Source: Cytophagales bacterium
GTDB lineage: Bacteria; Bacteroidota; Bacteroidia; Cytophagales; Bernardetiaceae
Direction: 5' to 3'
DNA length: 64,000 nt
Assembly: GCA_013299045.1 (NCBI GenBank)
Contig: JAAFJX010000002.1
Span: 1-64,000, forward strand
Below the pieces are notes generated by a model, which saw only the letters and a list, made by a program, of their open reading frames with translations, was not told the origin of the DNA and searched no databases. Both the position numbers and the translations under genes were made by a program. Positions 53,102 to 63,300 of the stretch are shown in pieces; within the stretch, counting starts at the first letter, position 1; every line of letters starts with the position of its first letter.

Positions 53102-54784
53102 ATGAGTTCTACTGCGGTATCCTATAGCCAAAGCCCCCGTCAAATTAACCCTGAGTTTAAACAAAGTTTGATAGAGTTAATAGAGGAGAGTGTGCAGACT
53201 TACAAAGACCTGCCCGCTTTTACGAATATGGACGTTTCGCTTTCTTTTGCAGAAGTAGACGAGATGTCCAAAAACTTTGCGGCTTATCTACAGAACGTGG
53301 CCAAGCTCAAACCAGGCGACCGTATTGCAGTACAAATGCCGAACTTGTTACAGTATCCTGTTGTTCTTTTTGGGGCGATTCGTGCCGGCTTGGTGGTAGT
53401 CAATACGAATCCTCTTTATACACCACGCGAAATGGAGCATCAGTTCAAAGATTCGGGTTGTAAGTGCATCGTTATTTTGGCAAATTTTGCCTCGCAACTA
53501 GAAAAAATCATTGAAAAGACAGAGATAGAAACCGTCATTGTTACTGAAATAGGCGATTTAATGCCCTTTTTGAAGCGTACGCTTGTTAATTTTGTGGTGA
53601 AGAACGTTAAAAAAATGGTGCCCAATTACGGTTTGCATCAGGCGGTATCCTTCAGAGAGGTGCTTAAAAAAGGAAAATCCTTATCCTATACGCCCACCAG
53701 AGCGACCCCAAACGAAACCGTTTTTATTCAATACACAGGCGGAACTACAGGTGTTTCTAAGGGTGCAGAACTTTCGCATCGCAATATCTTGGCCAACGTC
53801 GCCCAAATTCTGGACTATATGAATATGGGCTCGGAACTCCAACGTGGCAAAGAAGTTATCATTACGGCACTGCCTCTCTACCATATTTTCTCCCTAACGG
53901 TAAACTGCTTTGCATTTTCATATTACGGTGCTCGTAACATACTCATTACCAACCCCAAAGACATAAAAGGATTTATCAAGGACTTGCGCAAATATAAGTT
54001 TACAACTTTTACAGGGGTCAATACCCTCTTTAATGCCTTGATGAATGACAGTGATTTCAGCCGCATTGACTTCCGAAATCTGCGGGTTACGGTGGGCGGC
54101 GCTATGGCCGTACAAGCAGCCGTGGCTACACGCTGGAAGGAACTCACTGGTTGCCCACTTGCCGAGGGCTATGGTCTTACCGAAACCTCGCCAGTATCTA
54201 CTTGCAACCCTATTAATGGCACAGAGAGGTTAGGCACTATTGGTGTGGCGGTGGCTTCTACGGAGGTTAAACTCATAGATGAAGACGGCAACGACGTACC
54301 TAAGGGCGAGGTGGGCGAGTTGCTCGTTAGAGGCCCACAGGTTATGAAGGGCTATTATAAGCGCCCAGATGAAACGGTAAAGGTGCTCATGCCCGGAGGC
54401 TGGTTACGCACTGGCGATATGGCTATTATGCTAGAAGACGGGTTTTTTAAAATTGCTGACCGCAAAAAAGACATGATTTTGGTGAGTGGGTTTAACGTTT
54501 ATCCAAACGAGCTGGAAGATGTCATTTGTTCGCACCCCAAAGTACGAGAAGCAGCAGCTATAGGCATACCAGATGAAAAATCGGGTGAAACAATAAAGGT
54601 TTTTATCGTCAAGAAAGACGAGAGCCTTACTTCGGAAGAATTAAGAGCTTATTGTAAAGAAAACCTAACCTCTTATAAAGTACCAAAACTAATTGAGTTC
54701 AAAACAGATTTACCCAAAACCAACGTGGGCAAGGTGCTGCGCCGCGACCTCCGCGACCAAGAACTCAAAAAAATGCAGGCATAA
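53102..54784 (+). CDS. fadD: Long-chain fatty acid-CoA ligase
   Basis: Activates fatty acids to acyl-CoA with ATP. The 560-aa enzyme has the AMP-binding P-loop QYTGGTTGVSKGAELSHRN, AEGYGLTETSPVSTCN, GWLRTGDMAIM, the hinge DRKKDMILVSGFNVYPNEL, and the C-terminal catalytic Lys in KTNVGKVLRRDLRD. This is the complete FadD-type layout at typical length. It probably acts at the inner membrane face. It stands alone behind its own promoter. Confidence 0.93.
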   Translation: MSSTAVSYSQSPRQINPEFKQSLIELIEESVQTYKDLPAFTNMDVSLSFAEVDEMSKNFAAYLQNVAKLKPGDRIAVQMPNLLQYPVVLFGAIRAGLVVVNTNPLYTPREMEHQFKDSGCKCIVILANFASQLEKIIEKTEIETVIVTEIGDLMPFLKRTLVNFVVKNVKKMVPNYGLHQAVSFREVLKKGKSLSYTPTRATPNETVFIQYTGGTTGVSKGAELSHRNILANVAQILDYMNMGSELQRGKEVIITALPLYHIFSLTVNCFAFSYYGARNILITNPKDIKGFIKDLRKYKFTTFTGVNTLFNALMNDSDFSRIDFRNLRVTVGGAMAVQAAVATRWKELTGCPLAEGYGLTETSPVSTCNPINGTERLGTIGVAVASTEVKLIDEDGNDVPKGEVGELLVRGPQVMKGYYKRPDETVKVLMPGGWLRTGDMAIMLEDGFFKIADRKKDMILVSGFNVYPNELEDVICSHPKVREAAAIGIPDEKSGETIKVFIVKKDESLTSEELRAYCKENLTSYKVPKLIEFKTDLPKTNVGKVLRRDLRDQELKKMQA

Positions 54785-54897
54785 GGTATTCGCCAACTGC
54801 TTTTGAAAGTTGAAGTGCTAAATTGAATCTTTGTTTGGGAAGATGCGTTAGAGGTGTATGTTTTTCTACAATATTACTTTATCTATCTAATCTCTCT

Positions 54898-55095
54898 AGT
54901 CTTCCCTTAAAAAGTCGGCACAAGAACAAGCACATCAATTGATTGATATGATTTATCTGCTTTAGGAACACTCTCAGAATTTTGGGTAGCTTTTTCTCTC
55001 TACTTTTTGTCTTGATGCAGAACTGAAGCGCGAGCTGAAAGTTCCGACCGTAGGGCATAGCAAAAAAATAAAGCCTCGCAGAGATTTTGAAGATG
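54898..55095 (+). repeat. Fragment of the long dispersed repeat (left end)
   Basis: Starts TAGTCTTCCCTTAAAAAGTC. It matches the reverse complement of about 395-574 (blocks AAGAACAAGCACATCAATTG, GATTTATCTGCTTTAGGAAC, GTTCCGACCGTAGGGCATAG), then diverges near AAAGCCTCGCAGAG. This shared left end differs from that of copies 17439 and 44028, so two subfamilies exist. No gene lies in 54785-55243. Confidence 0.75.
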
Positions 55096-55243
55096 AAGCG
55101 CTTACTAGAAAGATATAAAAAGACTTGCTACTGGCTATTTTTTAAAAGCAGCCACAAAAAACCATTCCCAAAACATTGCTAAAGCCCAAAAAAGCCCCAA
55201 ACATTGTCTGAGACTTTTTGAGAGATAGAACTCATAGAGCGGA

Positions 55244-56287
55244 TTATCTGCGCCAAGTATTGCGGCGTGGATTGCGGCCATAACCACCTTTGCCGTAGAT
55301 ATCTGGGCAAATAACATCTTGGCTACCAAAGAAATACATCAAAGACACCTCGTGTGCGCCAGCGTTGTAATTAGAGAGCTTAGAAACTGCCACATCATAG
55401 CTATAACCAAAACTGAAGCCTTTTGTTTGTACGCCAGCCATGAAGACAAATGCGTCCTGCTGGGTAATGCCTTGATACTGTTCTACAGGGAAGCCGCGAT
55501 ACCAAACACCAAAAGTGATAGGCTCAAGAATAACTTGGCTGCCTATGCTGATAGAATTAGATGGCCCTTGATTGCGGTAGATAACACTCGTAATGATGCT
55601 TTTTTCGCGGTCAGAATAGTAGTCGCTGAAATCATAGCGGTAACCAGCTTGCGCCGACAACTTCATTTTCAGCGTGCTTTTTGTTTCTTGAGCACCTGCA
55701 AAGAAAGACTGATTGGGCTGCGTAAGGTGGTGCGCCGAAATACCCGCCCAGAAATTGCTAGACAATAAAACAACACCAGTAGAAAAATCCATAAAACCTA
55801 CGGTATTGTTAGGGATATTTTCTCGTGTGGGGCCGCCTGCAAATCCGCTATTAGTAAACTGGTCAGGAAAGAGTAGGGAGTTGTAACGAAGGCTGCGCTG
55901 CATATAAGACATTTGAAGCGCGGGTTGAATAACGATGTTATCACTAACAGGTATCATGTAGGAGTATATCAACGAAGCATCAGTGGAGCTAATAGGAGCC
56001 GTACCGTCAGCTATCTGTTGATCGCTTTTGGCAATAAAGCCGACAGAACTGCGCACACTGCTGAAATGATAATCAAAGGCAGCAGAATAGGTAACGAAGT
56101 TAGAAGCCAACTGAGGCCATTGGTTACGGTAGTTTGCGCTGAACCTCATGCCCTGTGTAGAGCCAGCCAGAGCGGGGTTCATATAAAGCGGTGATGCAAA
56201 AAACTGCGAAAATTGTGGGTCTTGTGCCTGTGTATTAGCCATTATGCCCAAAAAAGCAGCCAGAAAGAGGAGAATGTGTCTTTTCAT
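55244..56287 (-). CDS. PorP/SprF-family type IX secretion membrane protein
   Basis: A 347-aa outer-membrane barrel protein. The signal peptide is MKRHILLFLAAFLGIMANTQ, and the family hallmark is QDPQFSQFFASPLYMNPALA with GSTQGMRFSANYRNQWPQ. Alternating strands follow, and the C terminus carries a conserved tail (SYDVAVSKLSNYNAGAHEVS, LMYFFG). Family members anchor gliding or T9SS components, and several paralogs occur per genome. A genuine PorP and a SprF-like paralog cannot be separated by eye. No por genes flank it. Confidence 0.9.
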   Translation of the reverse strand: MKRHILLFLAAFLGIMANTQAQDPQFSQFFASPLYMNPALAGSTQGMRFSANYRNQWPQLASNFVTYSAAFDYHFSSVRSSVGFIAKSDQQIADGTAPISSTDASLIYSYMIPVSDNIVIQPALQMSYMQRSLRYNSLLFPDQFTNSGFAGGPTRENIPNNTVGFMDFSTGVVLLSSNFWAGISAHHLTQPNQSFFAGAQETKSTLKMKLSAQAGYRYDFSDYYSDREKSIITSVIYRNQGPSNSISIGSQVILEPITFGVWYRGFPVEQYQGITQQDAFVFMAGVQTKGFSFGYSYDVAVSKLSNYNAGAHEVSLMYFFGSQDVICPDIYGKGGYGRNPRRNTWRR

Positions 56288-56633
56288 AATGCCAATCTAA
56301 GATTATTTTGAGGAGAATTAAGAAGAAATTTGATGCCAACTTTTTAGTTTAGAGAAGACTTGGCTGGTGGTTTTCGTAATGGTCCATGAGGCTGGCCCGA
56401 ACGGTATAGGCTAAGCTCAATCTGCTTGGTAAAATCCTCTACAACAAAACACTTGGAATACTAAAAATATTGTATTAAAGGCGTTTTACTGTATAAATAT
56501 TTGGTAGTGCTTTCTGATAGCCATACAAAAATAGGGTAAGTCAAACGATATGCCAAAAAAAAGTATTTTTTTTGATTAGTTTTTTTCTAATGATTCTTAC
56601 AAAGAGCTATAAAACAAGGTATAAGCCAATGAT
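56288..56633. other. Intergenic, no gene seen
   Basis: A 346-bp AT-rich spacer between the PorP/SprF gene and the helicase gene. No repeat, RNA gene or clear terminator is visible. Confidence 0.5.
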
Positions 56634-59600
56634 TTATAAAAAAAGTACACGAATTATTGTTTCTTGCTGATAAATTTTTTGGAGAGCTTTCCGTATGGCT
56701 TCGTGCAGGCTCGTCTGCCAAACTTCGGGCTGCCCTTTATAAATTAACAAAGCCTCAATCTGCTTGGCAGAAAACCAGATACGGTCTATGCGTACAACAC
56801 TGCCATTTTGAAGCGCCAGTTCCTGTCCGCGCTTGGACTGGCTACTAAACAGATTTTGGAGATTGTCGGTTTTAATCTTCTGCAAAAGCATCTGCTCTAC
56901 CTGTTGGCTTTCGGACAGGAGTATGAGGCCATCATCCACCAAACTGCTGAGTTGCGCCTTGAGCTTAGGCAAATGCTCTACTTTTTTGGCTACCAAAGCT
57001 GCCAAAATAGCCATGCGCTCTTCGGAAAGCAAGTCTGCCGATTCTAGATTGACGGACTCTGGCTTTAGGTTAGAAAAATACAGCTGTAATTGCTGGGCTG
57101 TTTTGGTGCTGTAAAAATGTGCGAGACTGTGCTGTGCTTCCGTATAGGCTTTGGGTTGAGTATGGCGCGGCACTTTTCCATAAATGTAGTTCCATTCATC
57201 TCCCTCAGGCTTTGTTTCCGCAGTATCCTCGCTATCTACGGCTTTTTCTTTACTTTTTTGGAGGTGCAAGTGCCCTGAAAAAACCTGGAATAGCTTGCTG
57301 ATTGTATTCAGCCCCCCCTTTAAGGGGTCTGTTTTAACCAACGAACTGAAGATATAGAGCCTCTCTTCTGCCCTTGTAAGCGCCACGTAGAGGATGTTCA
57401 TAGATTCCAGAAAAGTACTGGCTTTTTCTTCTAAATAGTAAGGTTCAAGGGCTGTGCCTTCAACATCTTCTTTGGGTTTAAAAATGATAAATTCTAGCGG
57501 TTCGGGTGCATCAACTTCGTGCGGCACATCGCGCCAGAGTGGGTTGTTCGTGCTTTTGGTAGGCCAAGTGGCAAATGGAAGAATGACAATAGGGTACTGC
57601 AAGCCTTTAGCTTTGTGTATCGTAACAATTTGAATGGCATTGGTGCCTTCAGGCGCGGCCACAGCCAACTTGAATTTTTTCTTTTCCCAGAAGTCAATAA
57701 AGTCAGATACATTATTGTGCCGCTTTCTGCCCTCTGCCAATACGATGTCCAAAATAGCCTGCCAATAAATTTGTAAGTCTGCCCGCTTGCCAAGTTCCAA
57801 ACAACGCGCAAACTCTTCGGCTACTTCGTAAAGCGTGAGGTAGAGGCAAGCGCGGTAGTCAAAGAGCAAACCAAAACGGCTAAAGATATAATTAAAAAAT
57901 GCGACAATATCCTCCTTGCGGGACTCTTCCGCAAACTCATTAAAGTCTGCCGCTTTCGGAAAACGCTCTGTATGGTCTTTCCCCTGCTGGTGTGCATAAA
58001 AAAACAGGAGCAAATCCATTTTTATGTTAGCCTGATGTGGATATTTGAGTAATTTAAAAAAATTGATGAGAGCTTCTACCACAGGCGCGTTGATGAGGAG
58101 CAAGGCTTCAGCAGAAATAATGGGAATTTCAGCATTCACCAAGGCAAAGGCAGTGTTCACGGCTTCCTTATTGGTACGCACCAAAACCGCCATTTCGCGT
58201 TCTGTATAGCCATCTGCTTTGGCTTCCTGTATGGCGAGGAGGCATTGTTCCAGCGCCCATTCGCTTTTGGCATTGCTCAGAACCCTTTTAGCATTCTGCT
58301 CGTCTTCGTTTGGTTCGTTCTGCTCCTCGTTTGTAGATACACTGTTATACAACTCGGTTTTGGAGGTATTTTGTTTCTTGTGGAAGGCCAAAACGACTTG
58401 CCCACCAGCCCCTCGGCTGCTTTTCTGAAAAACGTCCGTGTAGTATTTTTGCAGACCTATAAGGTCATTTTTGAATGCTTCGGCGGCTTTGGGGTCTGCC
58501 TCGGTGTTGCTTATCAAGTTCATCAAAAAACCAAAAATAGCGTTATTAAAACCAATGATATTGTCCAAACTACGGTAGTTGGTATCTAAAGAGGCTTTTT
58601 GGGCTGTGAGCGCAAGGGGTATGGCGTGCTCTTGGAGTAGTTCGTTTTGCTGTACTAGCTCTAATTGATAAGGTTGGTGTATGTCAGCGAGCAATTCAGT
58701 GTTGCCACCTCTCCATCGGTAAATGGCCTGCTTGGTGTCGCCTACCACGAGGCTGTCGCGCTCCAACGAAAGAGCATGGCCCAAAAGTGGCAGCATATTC
58801 GTAAACTGCACTTCGGAGGTATCTTGAAACTCATCAATGAAAATATGTTTGTATTTTTCGCCCAAGCGCTCATAAATATAGGGCATGGGGTCGCTCAACA
58901 CGATACCGTTGATGCGCTGGGTTACTTGGTCTAGAAAAGCTGTTCCCTGCTCGTGTTGTAGGCTTTCTGTCATAATTTTGACTTCGCTGACCAGCATAAG
59001 CGGATAAACCACTTTGCAGATATTATCGGCGATGTTCAATTCAAGACGAAACTGTGTGCGCAGCATTTCTATTTTCACAGCAATTTGCTGAAGCACCAAG
59101 CCGAGTTTTTCGCTTACTGCGGACAGCGCGTCTTTACTTTTTTTGTTCTTGCCCCCATCTTTAAGGCTGGGGTCTGCCTCATTAATGAGTTTCTGGACAT
59201 AGTTGCTATAATTATTTTCCAGAATATCCATGCTGTTTTTGTAATCACCACAAGCAATTTTTTTAAAGTAGCTCCATGCACTGTATTGCTTAAAGTTCTC
59301 TTCGCTAAACCCTTCTTTTTCTATGATATTGATAGCATCTTGGGCTAATTTACGCAGTTTTTTGGGGGCTTCTCGGCGAACGTAGCGCAAGGATTCTATG
59401 TAATATTTTTTGATGTGGTCTTGCTCTGCTTGCGAATAGCGCTGCCATTGTTTGATGCGTGCAGCAAAAATGGGGCTGTCTGTTTTTTCAGCAAATTGAA
59501 CTAAGTCTTTGGCTACTTTTTTATTGAACTTGTCCTCAAACGTACCGAGCGCAAACTCTCGGAAAATCATGCTAAGGCGCGGGTCGCCTTTTACCCCCAC

Positions 59601-60113
59601 TTTCAACAACAGCCTGTAAATGGCTTCGGTATAAGTTTCGTCTTTCTCTAGCTCCACCTGAAAGCCCATGGGGAGGTCTAGCTCGTGCGCAAAAGCCTGC
59701 GCCAAGGACTGTATGAAGGAGTCCAGCGTTTTGACGTTGAAGTCTGTGTAGTGGTGCAAGAGATGCGAAAAGGCCAACTGCGCTCTGTGGATAAGCTCCT
59801 TTGCGTTCAGGAGAATGCCTTTTTCGGCATATTCGGTATTGATATTTTTGAGCAATTGGTTAAAAAAAGCAGAGGGCTGGCTTATATCCGTTTCGGCTAC
59901 CAAATACAGATAATTAATGATGCGCTCCTTCATTTCGGCTGCGGCCGCTTTCGTGAAGGTTACAGCCAAAATATAACGAAAATAGCGCGGATTGTAGGGT
60001 TCATCTGGGTCTTGGTCGGGAGAAGCAAGCGCCACACGCAAATAAGAAAGCGCTAAAGTATATGTTTTGCCAGAGCCTGCCGAGGCGCTATATATCTTGA
60101 AGGGTTTGGTCAT
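56634..60113 (-). CDS. UvrD-like helicase/exonuclease, AddA-type
   Basis: A 1159-aa enzyme of the RecB/AddA class for double-strand-break processing. The superfamily 1 helicase motifs are complete: SASAGSGKTYTLALSYLR (Walker A, residues 9-17), AVTFTKAAAAEMKERI, IFIDEFQDTSEVQF, VGDTKQAIYRWRGGN, VTIHKAKGLQYPIVILPF and ILYVALTRAEERLYIFSS. The C-terminal part (about 1050-1159) has the outline of the PD-(D/E)xK nuclease (RIDRIWFSAKQI then LLIYKG). The usual DYKTG acidic residue is absent, so the nuclease may be degraded. No addB gene is adjacent. Start MTKPFKIYSASAGSGKT is clear. Confidence 0.85.
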   Translation of the reverse strand: MTKPFKIYSASAGSGKTYTLALSYLRVALASPDQDPDEPYNPRYFRYILAVTFTKAAAAEMKERIINYLYLVAETDISQPSAFFNQLLKNINTEYAEKGILLNAKELIHRAQLAFSHLLHHYTDFNVKTLDSFIQSLAQAFAHELDLPMGFQVELEKDETYTEAIYRLLLKVGVKGDPRLSMIFREFALGTFEDKFNKKVAKDLVQFAEKTDSPIFAARIKQWQRYSQAEQDHIKKYYIESLRYVRREAPKKLRKLAQDAINIIEKEGFSEENFKQYSAWSYFKKIACGDYKNSMDILENNYSNYVQKLINEADPSLKDGGKNKKSKDALSAVSEKLGLVLQQIAVKIEMLRTQFRLELNIADNICKVVYPLMLVSEVKIMTESLQHEQGTAFLDQVTQRINGIVLSDPMPYIYERLGEKYKHIFIDEFQDTSEVQFTNMLPLLGHALSLERDSLVVGDTKQAIYRWRGGNTELLADIHQPYQLELVQQNELLQEHAIPLALTAQKASLDTNYRSLDNIIGFNNAIFGFLMNLISNTEADPKAAEAFKNDLIGLQKYYTDVFQKSSRGAGGQVVLAFHKKQNTSKTELYNSVSTNEEQNEPNEDEQNAKRVLSNAKSEWALEQCLLAIQEAKADGYTEREMAVLVRTNKEAVNTAFALVNAEIPIISAEALLLINAPVVEALINFFKLLKYPHQANIKMDLLLFFYAHQQGKDHTERFPKAADFNEFAEESRKEDIVAFFNYIFSRFGLLFDYRACLYLTLYEVAEEFARCLELGKRADLQIYWQAILDIVLAEGRKRHNNVSDFIDFWEKKKFKLAVAAPEGTNAIQIVTIHKAKGLQYPIVILPFATWPTKSTNNPLWRDVPHEVDAPEPLEFIIFKPKEDVEGTALEPYYLEEKASTFLESMNILYVALTRAEERLYIFSSLVKTDPLKGGLNTISKLFQVFSGHLHLQKSKEKAVDSEDTAETKPEGDEWNYIYGKVPRHTQPKAYTEAQHSLAHFYSTKTAQQLQLYFSNLKPESVNLESADLLSEERMAILAALVAKKVEHLPKLKAQLSSLVDDGLILLSESQQVEQMLLQKIKTDNLQNLFSSQSKRGQELALQNGSVVRIDRIWFSAKQIEALLIYKGQPEVWQTSLHEAIRKALQKIYQQETIIRVLFL

Positions 60114-60364
60114 TTTTTGTGGCTTGTAAAAGCAAAAATAACAATAGAATGACCAAAGGTATGTATTTTTTGGGTATTAATGAAATAAGAGAAATGAATA
60201 GACAGACCAAACGCACTAATAAAATATTTTGTTATTTTTGTAAAAAAAAACCATGATTCGTTAGGTTTTTCGCATCAAAAATACTTGTATATTTAGGCTT
60301 AACTTTTACCTATACCTATAAGTTTATATTTTAGTGTCGTCCAAGATTTTCGTAAAAAAACAAG
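60114..60364. other. AT-rich region left of the CRISPR array
   Basis: No gene. It could be a leader or a trailer. The array-proximal repeat is truncated by repeat sequence, so a leader here would no longer be in its original contact with the array. Confidence 0.4.
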
Positions 60365-60390
60365 TAGCCTCCCTTAAAAAGTACATTCAA
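60365..60390 (+). repeat. Tip of the long dispersed repeat fused to the CRISPR array
   Basis: TAGCCTCCCTTAAAAAGTAC then ATTCAA. The last 21 bases, TCCCTTAAAAAGTACATTCAA, equal the start of the copy at 17439. The following base opens the CRISPR repeat remainder, with TTCAA shared by both. Confidence 0.75.
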
Positions 60391-63300
60391 AGAGAGATTT
60401 AGCTATATTTGCAACAACAAGATTGATGCAGAGGCAAATAAGAGTTTTGTTGTGAATTGGTTTCAAAGAGAGATTTAGCTATATTTGCAACAACAGGGTG
60501 TGAGCGTAACGCCCTCTGTTACAAGTTGTGAATTGGTTTCAAAGAGAGATTTAGCTATATTTGCAACAACAAAGGTCAAACGCACTTTCTGCGCTTTCAC
60601 GTTGTGAATTGGTTTCAAAGAGAGATTTAGCTATATTTGCAACAACTTTCACTATGAACGGCACAGAGGTCATAAAGTTGTGAATTGGTTTCAAAGAGAG
60701 ATTTAGCTATATTTGCAACAACCTAAAGCCTTTTCTTGTGCCTTTTTTTGCGTTGTGAATTGGTTTCAAAGAGAGATTTAGCTATATTTGCAACAACAAA
60801 TTGCGACGGACAACCTGACCCAAATGGGTTGTGAATTGGTTTCAAAGAGAGATTTAGCTATATTTGCAACAACAATAATCTATCATATCTTGCTGGCAAA
60901 AGTGTTGTGAATTGGTTTCAAAGAGAGATTTAGCTATATTTGCAACAACATAGCAGACGGTAGCCGTGTCTTCATGCAGTTGTGAATTGGTTTCAAAGAG
61001 AGATTTAGCTATATTTGCAACAACTTTTCGCGACCTGCATTGCTGGCAGATGAAGTTGTGAATTGGTTTCAAAGAGAGATTTAGCTATATTTGCAACAAC
61101 AAAGACATTGATTTTGAAAATGAAGTTTTGTTGTGAATTGGTTTCAAAGAGAGATTTAGCTATATTTGCAACAACTTTTTGCGAACAAATACATCGTTTG
61201 ATTTGGTTGTGAATTGGTTTCAAAGAGAGATTTAGCTATATTTGCAACAACTTGAAGGGTTGGCTACGGCTGCCGCTGGCGAGTTGTGAATTGGTTTCAA
61301 AGAGAGATTTAGCTATATTTGCAACAACATAAAACGTGCAAGATATATCTAAGTTTTGGTTGTGAATTGGTTTCAAAGAGAGATTTAGCTATATTTGCAA
61401 CAACATTACATTTAGCAGAAAAAACTGTAACTGAGTTGTGAATTGGTTTCAAAGAGAGATTTAGCTATATTTGCAACAACATTACGGGAATCAGTGGTAG
61501 TGTGCGTGTGTTGTGAATTGGTTTCAAAGAGAGATTTAGCTATATTTGCAACAACCCTTTGGTGCTATAAATTCAGCTTTTTTGTGTTGTGAATTGGTTT
61601 CAAAGAGAGATTTAGCTATATTTGCAACAACATGTACGACAACTTAGTAATAAGCACGAGGTTGTGAATTGGTTTCAAAGAGAGATTTAGCTATATTTGC
61701 AACAACCATTTTCAAAATTTTTTAGAAAAAATGCAAGTTGTGAATTGGTTTCAAAGAGAGATTTAGCTATATTTGCAACAACATGCGTTTGCACGATTTG
61801 GACGTTATTGCGTTGTGAATTGGTTTCAAAGAGAGATTTAGCTATATTTGCAACAACTTATCAAATTCAAAGAACAAGAACTTATGGTTGTGAATTGGTT
61901 TCAAAGAGAGATTTAGCTATATTTGCAACAACGGATTCTTACCAAAAAACAGGAGATGTAAGGTTGTGAATTGGTTTCAAAGAGAGATTTAGCTATATTT
62001 GCAACAACGATATGATATTATTAATAGTACTGGTTTTGTTGTGAATTGGTTTCAAAGAGAGATTTAGCTATATTTGCAACAACTATTCAGTGGGTGGCGG
62101 ATTATCTGAAGGGTTGTGAATTGGTTTCAAAGAGAGATTTAGCTATATTTGCAACAACATAAGTTCTTGTTCTTTGAATTTGATAAAGTTGTGAATTGGT
62201 TTCAAAGAGAGATTTAGCTATATTTGCAACAACGTAAATAGGTTTCAAGGCCGCTTTTTGCAGGTTGTGAATTGGTTTCAAAGAGAGATTTAGCTATATT
62301 TGCAACAACTTAAAAAAAATGAACAAAAACGCAACAAAAGTTGTGAATTGGTTTCAAAGAGAGATTTAGCTATATTTGCAACAACAACACTGCCTGAAAA
62401 AAATTGGCTTAAATTGTTGTGAATTGGTTTCAAAGAGAGATTTAGCTATATTTGCAACAACGACAAATCTCTGAACCTATACGAAGTGTTGTTGTGAATT
62501 GGTTTCAAAGAGAGATTTAGCTATATTTGCAACAACTATCTCCTTGTATTTTGGCGGCAAAGGCGCGTTGTGAATTGGTTTCAAAGAGAGATTTAGCTAT
62601 ATTTGCAACAACTTTGAAGCAGCACCAAGAACTAAAGTATTGTTGTGAATTGGTTTCAAAGAGAGATTTAGCTATATTTGCAACAACCGAAGGGTATTCA
62701 GATGCTTATTACGCGCAGTTGTGAATTGGTTTCAAAGAGAGATTTAGCTATATTTGCAACAACTCTACTTATTGAATTAAATGCACTTTCTGAGTTGTGA
62801 ATTGGTTTCAAAGAGAGATTTAGCTATATTTGCAACAACTTTGAGGCAGCTTATGAATTGCGCAAAGCAGTTGTGAATTGGTTTCAAAGAGAGATTTAGC
62901 TATATTTGCAACAACAATGTTTGGCCACTTACAAGGGGGGTTGTTGTTGTGAATTGGTTTCAAAGAGAGATTTAGCTATATTTGCAACAACTTCACTTGC
63001 AGCATCTACAGGTTTTCAAAGTTGTGAATTGGTTTCAAAGAGAGATTTAGCTATATTTGCAACAACTAGCAGATAACTTATTTGTATCAAACCTAGTTGT
63101 GAATTGGTTTCAAAGAGAGATTTAGCTATATTTGCAACAACGTAGAGATGTATCCGTCTGTTTCTGTATGGTTGTGAATTGGTTTCAAAGAGAGATTTAG
63201 CTATATTTGCAACAACATTGCGAGTTGCCAAAATGGCGTTTAATGCGTTGTGAATTGGTTTCAAAGAGAGATTTAGCTATATTTGCAACAACAACAGCAA

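Noticed and set aside
60854-63264. Several 60-90 codon frames within the CRISPR array, with repeated peptide blocks
   Set aside because: They are translations of the 46-bp repeats and spacers, not genes.
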